Positions 39,796-49,471 of a stretch of DNA of 64,000 nucleotides are shown one piece after another (position 1 is the stretch's first letter; every line of letters starts with the position of its first letter). The notes beneath the pieces were generated by a model, which saw only the letters and a list, made by a program, of their open reading frames with translations, had not been told where the DNA came from and ran no database searches. The stretch is taken from the NCBI RefSeq assembly GCF_011302915.1, contig NZ_CP049872.1, positions 1,674,001 through 1,738,000 of the forward strand, in the 5' to 3' direction. Made by a program: the position numbers and the translations under genes. Origin of the DNA: Thermomonas sp. HDW16. Its GTDB lineage: Bacteria; Pseudomonadota; Gammaproteobacteria; Xanthomonadales; Xanthomonadaceae.

Positions 39796-39993
39796 GGTAT
39801 TGCTCCGTATTCGTTAGCGACGCGAAACGCCGCAACGGTTGCTGTCCGAATTGGACGGATGGTTCGATCAGGTTGACGCACAGCCTGCGAAGGTGTGGCT
39901 AGGAGCGGGAGGGCGCGCGCACCGCAGTTGACGTCTGTCAATGAGGATGCGCGCGACCGACCAGCGACAACGCCACGCCGAGCAGGCGAAGCG

Positions 39994-40224
39994 TCAGACG
40001 TTGTGGTTGTCGGTGTATGGGATCAGGGCCAGGAAGCGCGCGCGCTTGACGGCCGACTGCAGCTGGCGCTGGTACTTCGACTTGGTGCCGGTGATGCGGC
40101 TCGGCACGATCTTGCCGGTCTCGGTCAGGTACTGGCGCAGGGTGTTGAGATCCTTGTAGTCGATCTCGGTCACGCCTTCGGCGGTGAACTTGCAGAACTT
40201 GCGGCGACGGAAGAACTTGGACAT
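39994..40224 (-). CDS. rpsR: 30S ribosomal protein S18
   Basis: 76 aa, normal. It begins [13 protein letters not shown] and contains [18 protein letters not shown] and the basic [27 protein letters not shown]. It binds S6 in the small-subunit platform. AAGGAG precedes the ATG, and 11 nt separate it from rpsF. Confidence 0.98.
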   Translation of the reverse strand: MSKFFRRRKFCKFTAEGVTEIDYKDLNTLRQYLTETGKIVPSRITGTKSKYQRQLQSAVKRARFLALIPYTDNHNV

Positions 40225-40235
40225 GTGGGTGCTCC

Positions 40236-40661
40236 TTAGGCGGCTTCGGCGGCGGATTCGGTGTCGCCAGTGCCAACCGCACTGTCGCTCTCGTCGTCAC
40301 GGCGGCGGCGGTCGCCACGCTCCGGCTTGTCGGCCTTCTCGTCCTTGTTCTTCATGATCAGGGACTGTTCGGTCACCGCGTCGTCGCGGCGCATCACCAG
40401 GTGGCGCAGCACGGCGTCGTTGAAGCGGAAGCCATCGACCAGTTCGTCGAGGACAGCCTGCTCGGCTTCCACGTTCATCAGCACGTAGTGGGCCTTCACC
40501 AGGTTCTGGATCGGGTACGCCAGCTGGCGGCGGCCCCAGTCTTCCAGGCGGTGGATGGTGCCGTTGCCGGCTTCGATCGAGCTCTTGTAGCGCTCGATCA
40601 TGGCGGGCACCTGCTCGCTCTGGTCCGGATGGACCAGGAACACGATTTCGTAATGACGCAT
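40236..40661 (-). CDS. rpsF: 30S ribosomal protein S6
   Basis: 141 aa. The ferredoxin-like core is [24 protein letters not shown] through HYVLMNVEA and [12 protein letters not shown]. An acidic and basic low-complexity tail of about 35 residues follows, in the part that in E. coli S6 receives added glutamates. The ATG at 40661 has AAGGA upstream; the longer frame is not coding. It is the first gene of the operon. Confidence 0.97.
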   Translation of the reverse strand: MRHYEIVFLVHPDQSEQVPAMIERYKSSIEAGNGTIHRLEDWGRRQLAYPIQNLVKAHYVLMNVEAEQAVLDELVDGFRFNDAVLRHLVMRRDDAVTEQSLIMKNKDEKADKPERGDRRRRDDESDSAVGTGDTESAAEAA

Positions 40662-40826
40662 TGTTGTTTCCTTGTGGATATCAACCGGCTGGACGCCGGC
40701 ATGGGATAGCCCTCGGCCACCTGTTCCGCGATGCGGTCGGGCGCGTTCGAGCAAGAACTCCCGCGAACGGGAGCCCGATAGTATGGAGGATCAATGACTT
40801 GGGCGCAAATCCGGCGCCCCGGCGGA

Positions 40827-41168
40827 TCAGGCGGCCTTGTCGGCGTCCGTGGTGAAGCTCTCGCCGCAGCCGCACTCGCCGGCCACGTTCGGGTTGCGGA
40901 ACACGAACTGCTCGTTCAGGCCCTGCTTGATGAAGTCGATCTGGGTGCCATCCACCAGCGCCAGGCTGTCGGCATCCACGTAGATGCCGATGCCGTCGGC
41001 ATCGAACACGGTGTCTGCCGGGCTCATGCCGCGAGCCATGTCTATCTTGTAGCCCCAACCGGAACAGCCGGTGCGGGACACGCCGAAGCGCAGGCCCAGG
41101 GCGGTTTCGTCGGCATCCAGATAGGTCTGGATACGGCTGCGGGCGGAATCGGTGAGGGTGATGGCCAT
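40827..41168 (-). CDS. A-type iron-sulfur cluster carrier (IscA/ErpA-like)
   Basis: 113 aa. The three conserved cysteines of A-type carriers are visible: one in [13 protein letters not shown] and two in ECGCGESF. It would accept and pass on Fe-S clusters. It resembles IscA more than ErpA by eye, but the two cannot be separated with confidence. No isc or suf genes are nearby. It is divergent from asnS (63 nt), with TACAAT 6 nt before its ATG. Confidence 0.88.
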   Translation of the reverse strand: MAITLTDSARSRIQTYLDADETALGLRFGVSRTGCSGWGYKIDMARGMSPADTVFDADGIGIYVDADSLALVDGTQIDFIKQGLNEQFVFRNPNVAGECGCGESFTTDADKAA

Positions 41169-41174
41169 TCGGGG

Positions 41175-41180
41175 ATTGTA
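41175..41180 (-). promoter_or_regulatory. -10 hexamer of a leaderless promoter for the A-type carrier
   Basis: TACAAT-N6-ATG on the minus strand, in the 63-nt divergent gap with asnS. No Shine-Dalgarno is present. Confidence 0.55.
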
Positions 41181-41231
41181 GCTCCGGTAAACTTCCCCTT
41201 CTATTTCGATGCTGCAACGCAGGATTTCAAG

Positions 41232-42632
<1,401 letters not shown>

Positions 42633-42634
42633 CG

Positions 42635-42952
42635 ATGGATGCCGACTTCATCTTGTTCCTCGCACTGACCGCCTTCGCCACCGCGATCGCCGGTGCAACC
42701 GCATTCGTGATCTTCTGGCCGCTGGCGCTGGTACACATCCGCGACCGCCACCCTCAGATCACCGCGCAACTCGGCGAAGGCGCGTTCCTCAAGCCGCGTG
42801 CGCTGTGGTGGCTGCTGCATGGCGATTACCGCGCCACGCCGGATCGCAATCTTTCTGGCTTGGCCACGCCGTCGCGCGTTTCGCTGCTGGTGATCCTCGG
42901 CGGCATCGCGATGGGTGGCGTGTTGTGGATCATCGGACAGGCATTGTCATGA
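42635..42952 (+). CDS. Small two-helix membrane protein, unknown function
   Basis: 105 aa, not recognised. A first transmembrane segment at about 5-28 (FILFLALTAFATAIAGATAFVIF region) is followed by a soluble middle with a Trp-rich stretch (KPRALWWLLHGDYRATPD) and a second segment near the C-terminus (VSLLVILGGIAMGGVLWIIG). It starts 2 nt after asnS stops, and its own stop overlaps the next gene as ATGA, so it is co-expressed with asnS. Confidence 0.78.
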   Translation: MDADFILFLALTAFATAIAGATAFVIFWPLALVHIRDRHPQITAQLGEGAFLKPRALWWLLHGDYRATPDRNLSGLATPSRVSLLVILGGIAMGGVLWIIGQALS

Positions 42953-43269
42953 GCAACGCAAGCAACTCAAGCAACGAAAGCTGGTGGCTGGCCACGCTCG
43001 GCCGCACCATCGTCTGGGCCCGCCTGCGCGAACGCGAAGCCGGCACCGCCGAGGTCTTTGACAGCGACGGTAATACTCTGTCCTACGACAGCGTCGACAC
43101 CGCACGCGCGACCTTGATGGATGCCGAGTTCGTCGAATTCGACGGCCTGGACGAGGATGATGCGCTGGAGCGCGGATTCTCGCTGGCCGAAGTTGTGCCG
43201 CCAAAGGCGCCGCACGACGACGCCTTGCGCGGACTGATGATGCAGCAGCTCGGCAGGCGCGCCCGATGA
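42949..43269 (+). CDS. Conserved small acidic protein, unknown function
   Basis: 106 aa, not recognised. It is soluble and acidic, with ESWWLATLGRTIVWARLREREAGTAEVFDSDG then a long acidic stretch (AEFVEFDGLDEDDALERGFSL). It overlaps the membrane-protein gene upstream by 4 nt (ATGA) and the SDR gene downstream by 4 nt (ATGA), which points to translational coupling with both. Codon use matches the surroundings. Confidence 0.75.
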   Translation: MSNASNSSNESWWLATLGRTIVWARLREREAGTAEVFDSDGNTLSYDSVDTARATLMDAEFVEFDGLDEDDALERGFSLAEVVPPKAPHDDALRGLMMQQLGRRAR

Positions 43270-44051
43270 AACTCGATCTCGCTGGCAAGCACGCGCTGGT
43301 CTGCGGTGGCTCGGAAGGCATCGGCCGCGCCGTTGCCATCGAATTGGCGCAACTCGGTGCCGACGTCACCCTGCTCGCGCGCCGTGAAGATGCGTTGCGC
43401 GAAGCGGTCGCCGCGTTGCCGACAAACGACACGCAGCGCCATGGCTACCTCGTCGCCGACGTATCGCAGGCGCAGGCGCTTAACGCTGCCGTGGCCGCAC
43501 TGGTAGCGACAAAGCCGGTACATATCCTGATCAACAACACCGGCGGCCCGCCTGGTGGTGCCGCGCATACGGCTGGTATCGAGGCTTATCTCGATGCCTT
43601 CAACAAGCACCTGATCGCCAACCACACCTTGCTGCAGGCGGTGCTGCCGGGCATGCGCGCCGCGCACTGGGGCCGCATCGTCAACGTGATCTCGACCTCG
43701 GTGTACGAACCGATCCCGAACCTGGGCGTGTCCAACACGATCCGTGGCGCGGTGGCGAGCTGGGCCAAGACGCTGTCGCGCGAACTCGGCAGCGACGGCA
43801 TTACGGTCAACAACGTGCTGCCCGGTTACACCCGTACCCAGCGGCTGGACCAGATCCTGGCCGATCGCAGCAAGGCGAGCGGCAAGTCGCAGAGCGAGAT
43901 CGCCAGCACCATGCTGTCCAGCGTGCCGGCAGGCCGTTTCGCCGAGGCCGGCGAGATCGGCGGCGTCATCGCCTTCCTGTGCACGGACGCCGCGGCCTAC
44001 GTCAACGGCCAATCGCTGGCGGTCGATGGCGGCCGCATGCAATCGATCTGA
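43266..44051 (+). CDS. SDR-family protein with non-canonical active site
   Basis: 261 aa. The Rossmann start (KHALVCGGSEGIGRAVAIELAQLG), INNTGGPPGG and the C-terminal GGVIAFLCTDAAAYVNGQSLAVDGG are classic SDR. The catalytic YxxxK is missing: the matching place reads LGVSNTIRGAV, with Ser and Arg where Tyr and Lys are expected. A beta-ketoacyl-reductase-like SDR subgroup lacking the usual tetrad is known. It lies between the asnS-linked genes and the kynurenine operon; whether it acts on a kynurenine product is speculation. Confidence 0.85.
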   Translation: MKLDLAGKHALVCGGSEGIGRAVAIELAQLGADVTLLARREDALREAVAALPTNDTQRHGYLVADVSQAQALNAAVAALVATKPVHILINNTGGPPGGAAHTAGIEAYLDAFNKHLIANHTLLQAVLPGMRAAHWGRIVNVISTSVYEPIPNLGVSNTIRGAVASWAKTLSRELGSDGITVNNVLPGYTRTQRLDQILADRSKASGKSQSEIASTMLSSVPAGRFAEAGEIGGVIAFLCTDAAAYVNGQSLAVDGGRMQSI

Positions 44052-44079
44052 AGTAATCGGTGTTCCGGAGCTTTCGCTC

Positions 44080-44085
44080 TAAACT
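44080..44085 (+). promoter_or_regulatory. -10-like hexamer before the kynurenine operon
   Basis: TAAACT-N6-ATG in the 40-nt gap before the aldehyde dehydrogenase gene. The leaderless geometry makes it the best candidate for the promoter of the seven-gene operon. Confidence 0.45.
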
Positions 44086-44091
44086 AGGCGG

Positions 44092-45516
44092 ATGCAACGC
44101 GACCCGCACTGGATCGATGGCAAGCCGGCGATGCCCGCCAACGGGCAATGGCTGGACGTGTTCGACCCCGCCACGCGCGCGGTGGCTTCGCAGGTTGCCG
44201 ATGGCGATGCACGCGATGTCGATAACGCCGTCGCTGCGGCGCAGGCCGCGTTCCCAGGATGGTCCTCGCTGCCGAACAGCGGCCGCGCACGCTGGATGGA
44301 ACGACTGGCGGATGCGCTGGAAACGCGCATCGACGAATTCGCCCGTGCCGAGGCCATCGATGCCGGCAAACCGCTCGCACTGGCGCGCGACATCGAAATC
44401 CCGCGTGCGATCAGCAACCTGCGCTTCTTCGCGCATGCGGCTACCCAGTTCGCCAGCGAATCGCACCATGGCGAAGCCGGCCTGAACTATACCCTGCGCC
44501 TGCCGTTGGGCGTTGTCGGCTGTATCAGCCCATGGAACCTGCCGCTGTACCTGTTCACCTGGAAGATCGCGCCAGCACTCGCCGCGGGTAACACCGTGGT
44601 CGCCAAGCCGTCCGAAGTCACCCCGCGCACGGCGACGATGCTGGCTGCGTTGGCAGCAGAGATCGGTTTCCCGGCCGGTGTATTGAATGTCGTCAATGGT
44701 CTTGGCCCGAAGGTGGGCGAAGCCATCGTGCAACACCCGGCTACCAAGGCGGTCAGCTTCACCGGCAGCAGCACGGTGGGCCGCCGCATCGCCGGCATCA
44801 CTGGGCCGATGCTGAAGAAGACCTCACTGGAACTCGGTGGCAAGAACGCCACGCTGGTCTTTGCGGATAGCGATTGGCGCAAACAGCTGGACATGCTGGT
44901 GCGCAGCGCCTTCCAGAACAGCGGGCAGATCTGCCTGTGCGGCTCGCGCCTGCTGGTCGAGCGCAGCATTTACGCTGAGTTCCGCGATGCGTTTGTCGAG
45001 CGCGTGCAGGCGCTACACATCGGCGATCCGTTGCAGGACGGCGCGCAGATCGGCCCATTGGTCTCGCAAGCGCAGTACGACAAAGTACTGGCCTGCATCG
45101 AACGCGCCCGCGCCGAAGGTGGCCGCGTGTTGTGTGGCGGCCAGGCATTGGATCGTTCCGGCTGGTTCATCGCGCCCACCGTGATTGATGGCCTTGGCCC
45201 GCAATGCGCGACCAACCGCGAAGAAATTTTCGGCCCGGTGGTCACATTGCAAGCCTTCGATGGTGACGATGATGCCCTGCTGCTCGCCAACGCCAGCGAC
45301 TACGGCCTGACCGCCTCGATCTTCACCAACGATCTGTCCCGCGCCCACCGCCTGGCTGCAAGCCTGCGAGTGGGCATGGTCTGGATCAACACCTGGCTGA
45401 TGCGCGACTTGCGCACGCCGTTCGGCGGCAGTGGTGCATCTGGTCTCGGCCGCGAAGGCGGCATGGAGGCGATGCGCTTCTTCACCGAGCCGCGCAACGT
45501 CGGCATCGCCCTCTGA
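44092..45516 (+). CDS. 2-aminomuconate 6-semialdehyde dehydrogenase (ALDH family)
   Basis: 474-aa NAD(P)-dependent aldehyde dehydrogenase. It has CISPWNLPLYLFTWKIAPALAAGN, VAKPSEVTP, FTGSSTVG, the general-base Glu in LELGGKNA, the nucleophile Cys in SGQICLCGS and EEIFGPVV. Family-level similarity alone would allow other semialdehydes. The operon with ACMSD and 3-hydroxyanthranilate dioxygenase makes oxidation of 2-aminomuconate semialdehyde to 2-aminomuconate the likely reaction. First gene of the operon. Confidence 0.88.
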   Translation: MQRDPHWIDGKPAMPANGQWLDVFDPATRAVASQVADGDARDVDNAVAAAQAAFPGWSSLPNSGRARWMERLADALETRIDEFARAEAIDAGKPLALARDIEIPRAISNLRFFAHAATQFASESHHGEAGLNYTLRLPLGVVGCISPWNLPLYLFTWKIAPALAAGNTVVAKPSEVTPRTATMLAALAAEIGFPAGVLNVVNGLGPKVGEAIVQHPATKAVSFTGSSTVGRRIAGITGPMLKKTSLELGGKNATLVFADSDWRKQLDMLVRSAFQNSGQICLCGSRLLVERSIYAEFRDAFVERVQALHIGDPLQDGAQIGPLVSQAQYDKVLACIERARAEGGRVLCGGQALDRSGWFIAPTVIDGLGPQCATNREEIFGPVVTLQAFDGDDDALLLANASDYGLTASIFTNDLSRAHRLAASLRVGMVWINTWLMRDLRTPFGGSGASGLGREGGMEAMRFFTEPRNVGIAL

Positions 45517-45529
45517 TACGGATGCACGG

Positions 45530-46192
45530 ATGAACCGACTCGACAACCTCCTCGACAACAACCGCGCCTGGGCCGAACGCATCTCGCGCGAAGATCCCGG
45601 CTTCTTCGAGCGCCTGTCGAAACAACAGGCACCGAAATACCTGTGGATCGGCTGTTCGGATTCGCGGGTACCGGCCAACCAGGTGGTGGACCTGACGCCG
45701 GGCGAGGTGTTCGTCCATCGCAACATCGCCAATGTCGTCGTACATACCGACCTCAACTGCCTGTCGGTGATCCAGTTCGCGGTGGACTTGCTCAAGGTCG
45801 AACACATTTTGGTGGTCGGCCACTATGGCTGCGGCGGCGTGCATGCGGCGCTGACCAATGCGCGCGTGGGCCTGGCCGACAACTGGATCCGCCACGTCGG
45901 CGATGTCTCGGCCAAGCATGCGATGTTGCTGGAAGAAGCCGGCGACGAGTCCCTGCAGCACGACCGCCTGTGCGAGCTCAACGCGCTGGAACAGGTGGCG
46001 AACGTTTGCCAGACCACCATCGTGCGCGATGCCTGGGCGCGCGGGCAGACGCTGTCCGTGCACGGTTGGGTATACACGCTGCGCGACGGCCGCGTGCACG
46101 ACCTCGGCCTGAACGTGTCCGCGCCCGAACAGCTGGAACCGCAGTACACCACCGCGCTGGCTGCGATCGGCATGGACAAGGAAGACCGTTGA
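45530..46192 (+). CDS. Beta-class carbonic anhydrase (Can-like)
   Basis: 220 aa, the same size as E. coli Can. Zinc and catalytic residues fall at Can numbering: C42, D44 and R46 in GCSDSRVPAN, H98 and C101 in HYGCGG. It interconverts CO2 and bicarbonate. It starts 13 nt after the aldehyde dehydrogenase and its TGA shares a base with the RidA ATG (TGATG), so it is inside the kynurenine operon, which contains a decarboxylase. Confidence 0.95.
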   Translation: MNRLDNLLDNNRAWAERISREDPGFFERLSKQQAPKYLWIGCSDSRVPANQVVDLTPGEVFVHRNIANVVVHTDLNCLSVIQFAVDLLKVEHILVVGHYGCGGVHAALTNARVGLADNWIRHVGDVSAKHAMLLEEAGDESLQHDRLCELNALEQVANVCQTTIVRDAWARGQTLSVHGWVYTLRDGRVHDLGLNVSAPEQLEPQYTTALAAIGMDKEDR

Positions 46193-46617
46193 TGAGCGAT
46201 GCCATCCACGCCGATGCCGCCCCCAAGGCCGTTGGCAGCTATCCACATGCGCGCCGCGTCGGCAACACGCTGTACCTGTCCGGCATCGGCCCACGCAGCC
46301 CGGCCGACAACACGATTCCCGGCAATGAATATTTCGCCGATGGCCGCCTGCGCAAATACGACATCGAAGCACAGACCCATGCCGTGTTCGCTAACGTGCG
46401 CGCAGTGCTGGATGCCAGCGGCGCGTGTTGGGACGACCTGGTGGACGTGACCGTCTACCTCACCGACATGACGCGCGACTTCAAGGCCTACAACGCGATC
46501 TGGGCCGAGCATTTCCCCGATGCCGCCAGCGCGCCCTGTCGCACCACCCTGGGCATCACCGCCCTGCCCACGCCCATCGCGATCGAGCTGAAGTGCGTCG
46601 CGCAGCTGAAGGACTAA
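46192..46617 (+). CDS. RidA-family protein, probable 2-aminomuconate deaminase
   Basis: 141-aa YjgF/RidA protein. The family core is [38 protein letters not shown], a conserved Arg in [11 protein letters not shown] and [11 protein letters not shown]. General RidA proteins hydrolyse enamines or imines; members in aromatic meta-cleavage operons (AmnD/NbaF type) release ammonia from 2-aminomuconate to give 4-oxalocrotonate. The operon position supports that role. It overlaps the carbonic anhydrase stop by one base. Confidence 0.88.
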   Translation: MSDAIHADAAPKAVGSYPHARRVGNTLYLSGIGPRSPADNTIPGNEYFADGRLRKYDIEAQTHAVFANVRAVLDASGACWDDLVDVTVYLTDMTRDFKAYNAIWAEHFPDAASAPCRTTLGITALPTPIAIELKCVAQLKD

Positions 46618-46621
46618 ACCC

Positions 46622-47173
46622 ATGCCCCTGCCCGGACCGATCAACTTGCAGGCCTGGATCGACGAACACCGCCACCTGCTGAAGCCGCCGGTTGGCAACA
46701 AGTGCATCGTCGATGACGAGTACATCGTGATGATCGTCGGCGGCCCGAACGCGCGCACCGATTACCACTACGAGGACGGCCCGGAGTGGTTCTACCAGCT
46801 CGAGGGCGAGATGGTGCTGCGCATCCAGGAAGATGGCGCCGCGCGTGACATCCCGATCCGCGCCGGCGAAACCTTCTACCTGCCGCCGCATGTGCCGCAT
46901 TCGCCGCAGCGCATGCCGGGCAGCGTGGGCCTGGTGATCGAGCGCAAGCGCCTGCCGCACGAGGACGATGCGTTGATGTGGTTCTGCGTCAGCTGCAACC
47001 ACAAGCTGTACGAGGAATCTTTCCACCTGGTCGACATCGAACAGGACTTCTTCCGCGTGTTCGAGCGCTTCTACCGCGACAACGCACTACGCACCTGCAC
47101 GCAATGCGGCACGTTGAACCCGCGGCCGACGCGCTACGAGATGGACGCGCAGTCGCAGGCGGACATCACCTGA
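46622..47173 (+). CDS. nbaC: 3-hydroxyanthranilate 3,4-dioxygenase
   Basis: 183-aa cupin dioxygenase that opens the 3-hydroxyanthranilate ring to 2-amino-3-carboxymuconate semialdehyde. Metal ligands lie in [18 protein letters not shown] and the second cupin motif in PPHVPHSP. The C-terminal CVSC and CTQC pairs form the rubredoxin-like iron site typical of the bacterial enzyme. It starts 4 nt after RidA and stops 1 nt before the ACMSD gene. Confidence 0.95.
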   Translation: MPLPGPINLQAWIDEHRHLLKPPVGNKCIVDDEYIVMIVGGPNARTDYHYEDGPEWFYQLEGEMVLRIQEDGAARDIPIRAGETFYLPPHVPHSPQRMPGSVGLVIERKRLPHEDDALMWFCVSCNHKLYEESFHLVDIEQDFFRVFERFYRDNALRTCTQCGTLNPRPTRYEMDAQSQADIT

Positions 47174-47174
47174 C

Positions 47175-48200
47175 ATGCTCAAGATCGACACCCACGCCCA
47201 TTACCTGCCGCGCGACTGGCCCGACCTTGCCGCGAAGTACGGCGACGCCCGCTTCCCGGTGATCCACCACGGCGACGACGGCCGCCACCGCATCTACAAG
47301 GACGGCAAGTTCTTTCGCGAGATCTGGCCGAAGACCTGGGATCCGCAGATCCGCATCGACGACTACTCCGGCTTCGGCGTGCAGGTGCAGGTGCTGAGCA
47401 CGGTACCGGTGATGTTCAGCGAATGGGCCAAGCCGCACCACGCGCTGGAACTGCACAAGGCGCTGAACGACCACATGGCGCAAACCTGCCGCGACTACCC
47501 GCGCCACTACGCGGGGATCGGCACGGTGCCACTGCAAAGCCCGCAGCTGGCGATCCGCGAACTGGAACGCTGCATGGACGAGCTTGGCCTGCAGGGCGTG
47601 CAGATCGGATCGCACCTCAACGGCCCGAACGACACGCACTGGAACCTGGACGCGCCGGAACTGTTCGAGTTCTTCCAGGCCGCCAGCGACCTGGGCGCGG
47701 CGATCCTGGTGCATCCCTGGGACATGATGGGCACCGACACCATGCCCAAGTACTGGCTGCCGTGGCTGGTCGGGATGCCGGCGGAACAATCGCGCGCGGC
47801 CTGCTGCCTGGTGTTCGGCGGCGTGCTGGAACGGCTGCCGAAACTGCGCGTTTGCATGGCCCACGGCGGCGGCAGCTTCCCCTACACCATCGGCCGCATC
47901 GAGCACGGTTTCAACATGCGCCCGGATCTTGTCGCCACCGACAATTTCCGCAATCCGCGCGAGTACCTGAAACGTTTGTATTTCGATTCCTGGGTAGCGG
48001 ATGACGCCGCGCTGCGTTACCTGCTGGAAGTGTGCGGCACAGAACGCGTGATGCTGGGCACCGACTATCCCTTCCCGCTCGGCGAACAGGTGCCCGGTGA
48101 AGGCATCGAACGCCTGGCGCTGGACGAAACGCAACGCGCACGCATCTACCACGGCACCGCGCTGGAATGGCTCGGCCTGCCCGCATCGAGGTTTGCATGA
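47175..48200 (+). CDS. nbaD: 2-amino-3-carboxymuconate-6-semialdehyde decarboxylase (ACMSD)
   Basis: 341-aa zinc amidohydrolase-fold decarboxylase. The metal site starts with H7 and H9 (DTHAHYLP), continues with the His in ILVHPWDMMG and the Asp in GTDYPFPLGE. MAHGGGSFPYTIGRIEHG is diagnostic of the family. It diverts the ring-opened product from quinolinate (NAD) toward catabolism and releases CO2. Its stop overlaps the kynU start (ATGA). Confidence 0.96.
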   Translation: MLKIDTHAHYLPRDWPDLAAKYGDARFPVIHHGDDGRHRIYKDGKFFREIWPKTWDPQIRIDDYSGFGVQVQVLSTVPVMFSEWAKPHHALELHKALNDHMAQTCRDYPRHYAGIGTVPLQSPQLAIRELERCMDELGLQGVQIGSHLNGPNDTHWNLDAPELFEFFQAASDLGAAILVHPWDMMGTDTMPKYWLPWLVGMPAEQSRAACCLVFGGVLERLPKLRVCMAHGGGSFPYTIGRIEHGFNMRPDLVATDNFRNPREYLKRLYFDSWVADDAALRYLLEVCGTERVMLGTDYPFPLGEQVPGEGIERLALDETQRARIYHGTALEWLGLPASRFA

Positions 48201-49471
48201 CCGAACTTTTTTCCGACGCGTACGCGCAGTCGTGTGACGCCGCCGATCCGTTGCGCGCGTTCCGCGACGAGTTCTACCTGCCGCTGCACGACGGCAAGCC
48301 GCAGGCTTACTTCGTCGGCAATTCGCTGGGCCTGCAGCCGAAGGGCGCCCGCGCGCATGTCGAGGAAGTGCTGGACAAGTGGGCGACCGAAGCCGTGGAA
48401 GGCCACTTCACCGGTCAGGCGCAGTGGATGCCCTACCACGAGCTGGTGCGCGATCCGCTGGCGCGTGTGGTTGGCGCGCTACCGTCCGAAGTGGTGGCGA
48501 TGAATTCGCTGACCGCCAACCTGCACCTGATGATGGTCAGCTTCTACCAGCCGACCATCGAACGCACCGCGATCCTGGTCGAGGCCGGCAGCTTCCCGTC
48601 GGATCGCTACGCGGTGGAATCGCAACTCAAGTATCGCGGCTTGCCGCCGCAGCACACGTTGATCGAAGTCGAACCCGACCAACCCGACGGCACGTTCTCG
48701 ATGCAAGCGATCGAACGTGCGATCAACGAGAACAGCAAGCGGTTGGCGATGATCCTGTGGCCGGGCGTGCAGTACCGCACCGGCCAGGCCTTCGACCTCA
48801 AGGAAATCGCGCGGCTTGGCCATGCGGCCGGCGCCATCGTCGGTTTCGACCTGGCCCATGCCGTCGGCAACCTGCCCTTGCAATTGCATGACAGCGGCGC
48901 CGACTTCGCCGTGTGGTGCCACTACAAATACATGAATTCCGGCCCGGGTGCGGTCGCAGGCTGCTTCGTCCATGAGCGCCATGCGCGCACCGCGCGCCCG
49001 CGCTTCGCCGGCTGGTGGGGCAACAACAAAGACGTGCGCTTCAAGATGGGCCCGCAGTTCGACCCCACGCCCGGCGCGGATGGCTGGCAGTTGTCGAACC
49101 CGCCGATCCTTGGCCTTGCACCGCTGCGCGCGTCGTTGGAATTGTACGACCGCGCGACGATGCCAGCGCTGCGTGCGAAGTCGGAGCAATTGACCGGCTA
49201 CCTCGAGCAGCTGATCGATGCCGACCTACGCGAGGAGCTGCAGGTGGTCACCCCGCGCGACGTCGCGCAACGCGGCTGCCAGCTCTCGATCCGCGTCATC
49301 GGCGGTCGCGAGCGCGGCCGCGAGCTGTTCGATTTCCTCGCATCGCGCGGCGTGCTCGGCGACTGGCGCGAACCCGACGTGATCCGCATCTCGCCGGTGC
49401 CACTGTACAACACGCACGCTGATGTCCTGCGTTTCGCCAGCACCGTACAGGAGTGGCGCAATGCAAGGTAA
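48197..49471 (+). CDS. kynU: Kynureninase
   Basis: 424-aa PLP enzyme cleaving kynurenine or 3-hydroxykynurenine to anthranilates and alanine. The PLP lysine is in WCHYKYMNSGPGAVAG; FVGNSLGLQPKGA and GWWGNNKDVRFKM are also conserved. The ATG at 48197 overlaps the ACMSD stop by 4 nt, preferred over an in-frame ATG at 48167 inside ACMSD. kmo begins 11 nt before its end. Confidence 0.97.
   Translation: MTELFSDAYAQSCDAADPLRAFRDEFYLPLHDGKPQAYFVGNSLGLQPKGARAHVEEVLDKWATEAVEGHFTGQAQWMPYHELVRDPLARVVGALPSEVVAMNSLTANLHLMMVSFYQPTIERTAILVEAGSFPSDRYAVESQLKYRGLPPQHTLIEVEPDQPDGTFSMQAIERAINENSKRLAMILWPGVQYRTGQAFDLKEIARLGHAAGAIVGFDLAHAVGNLPLQLHDSGADFAVWCHYKYMNSGPGAVAGCFVHERHARTARPRFAGWWGNNKDVRFKMGPQFDPTPGADGWQLSNPPILGLAPLRASLELYDRATMPALRAKSEQLTGYLEQLIDADLREELQVVTPRDVAQRGCQLSIRVIGGRERGRELFDFLASRGVLGDWREPDVIRISPVPLYNTHADVLRFASTVQEWRNAR

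Noticed and set aside
39850..39880. tRNA-like GGTTCGATC motif between rplI and rpsR
   Set aside because: No acceptor stem, anticodon arm or CCA end can be folded around it; the only tRNA-like structure in the window is in tmRNA.
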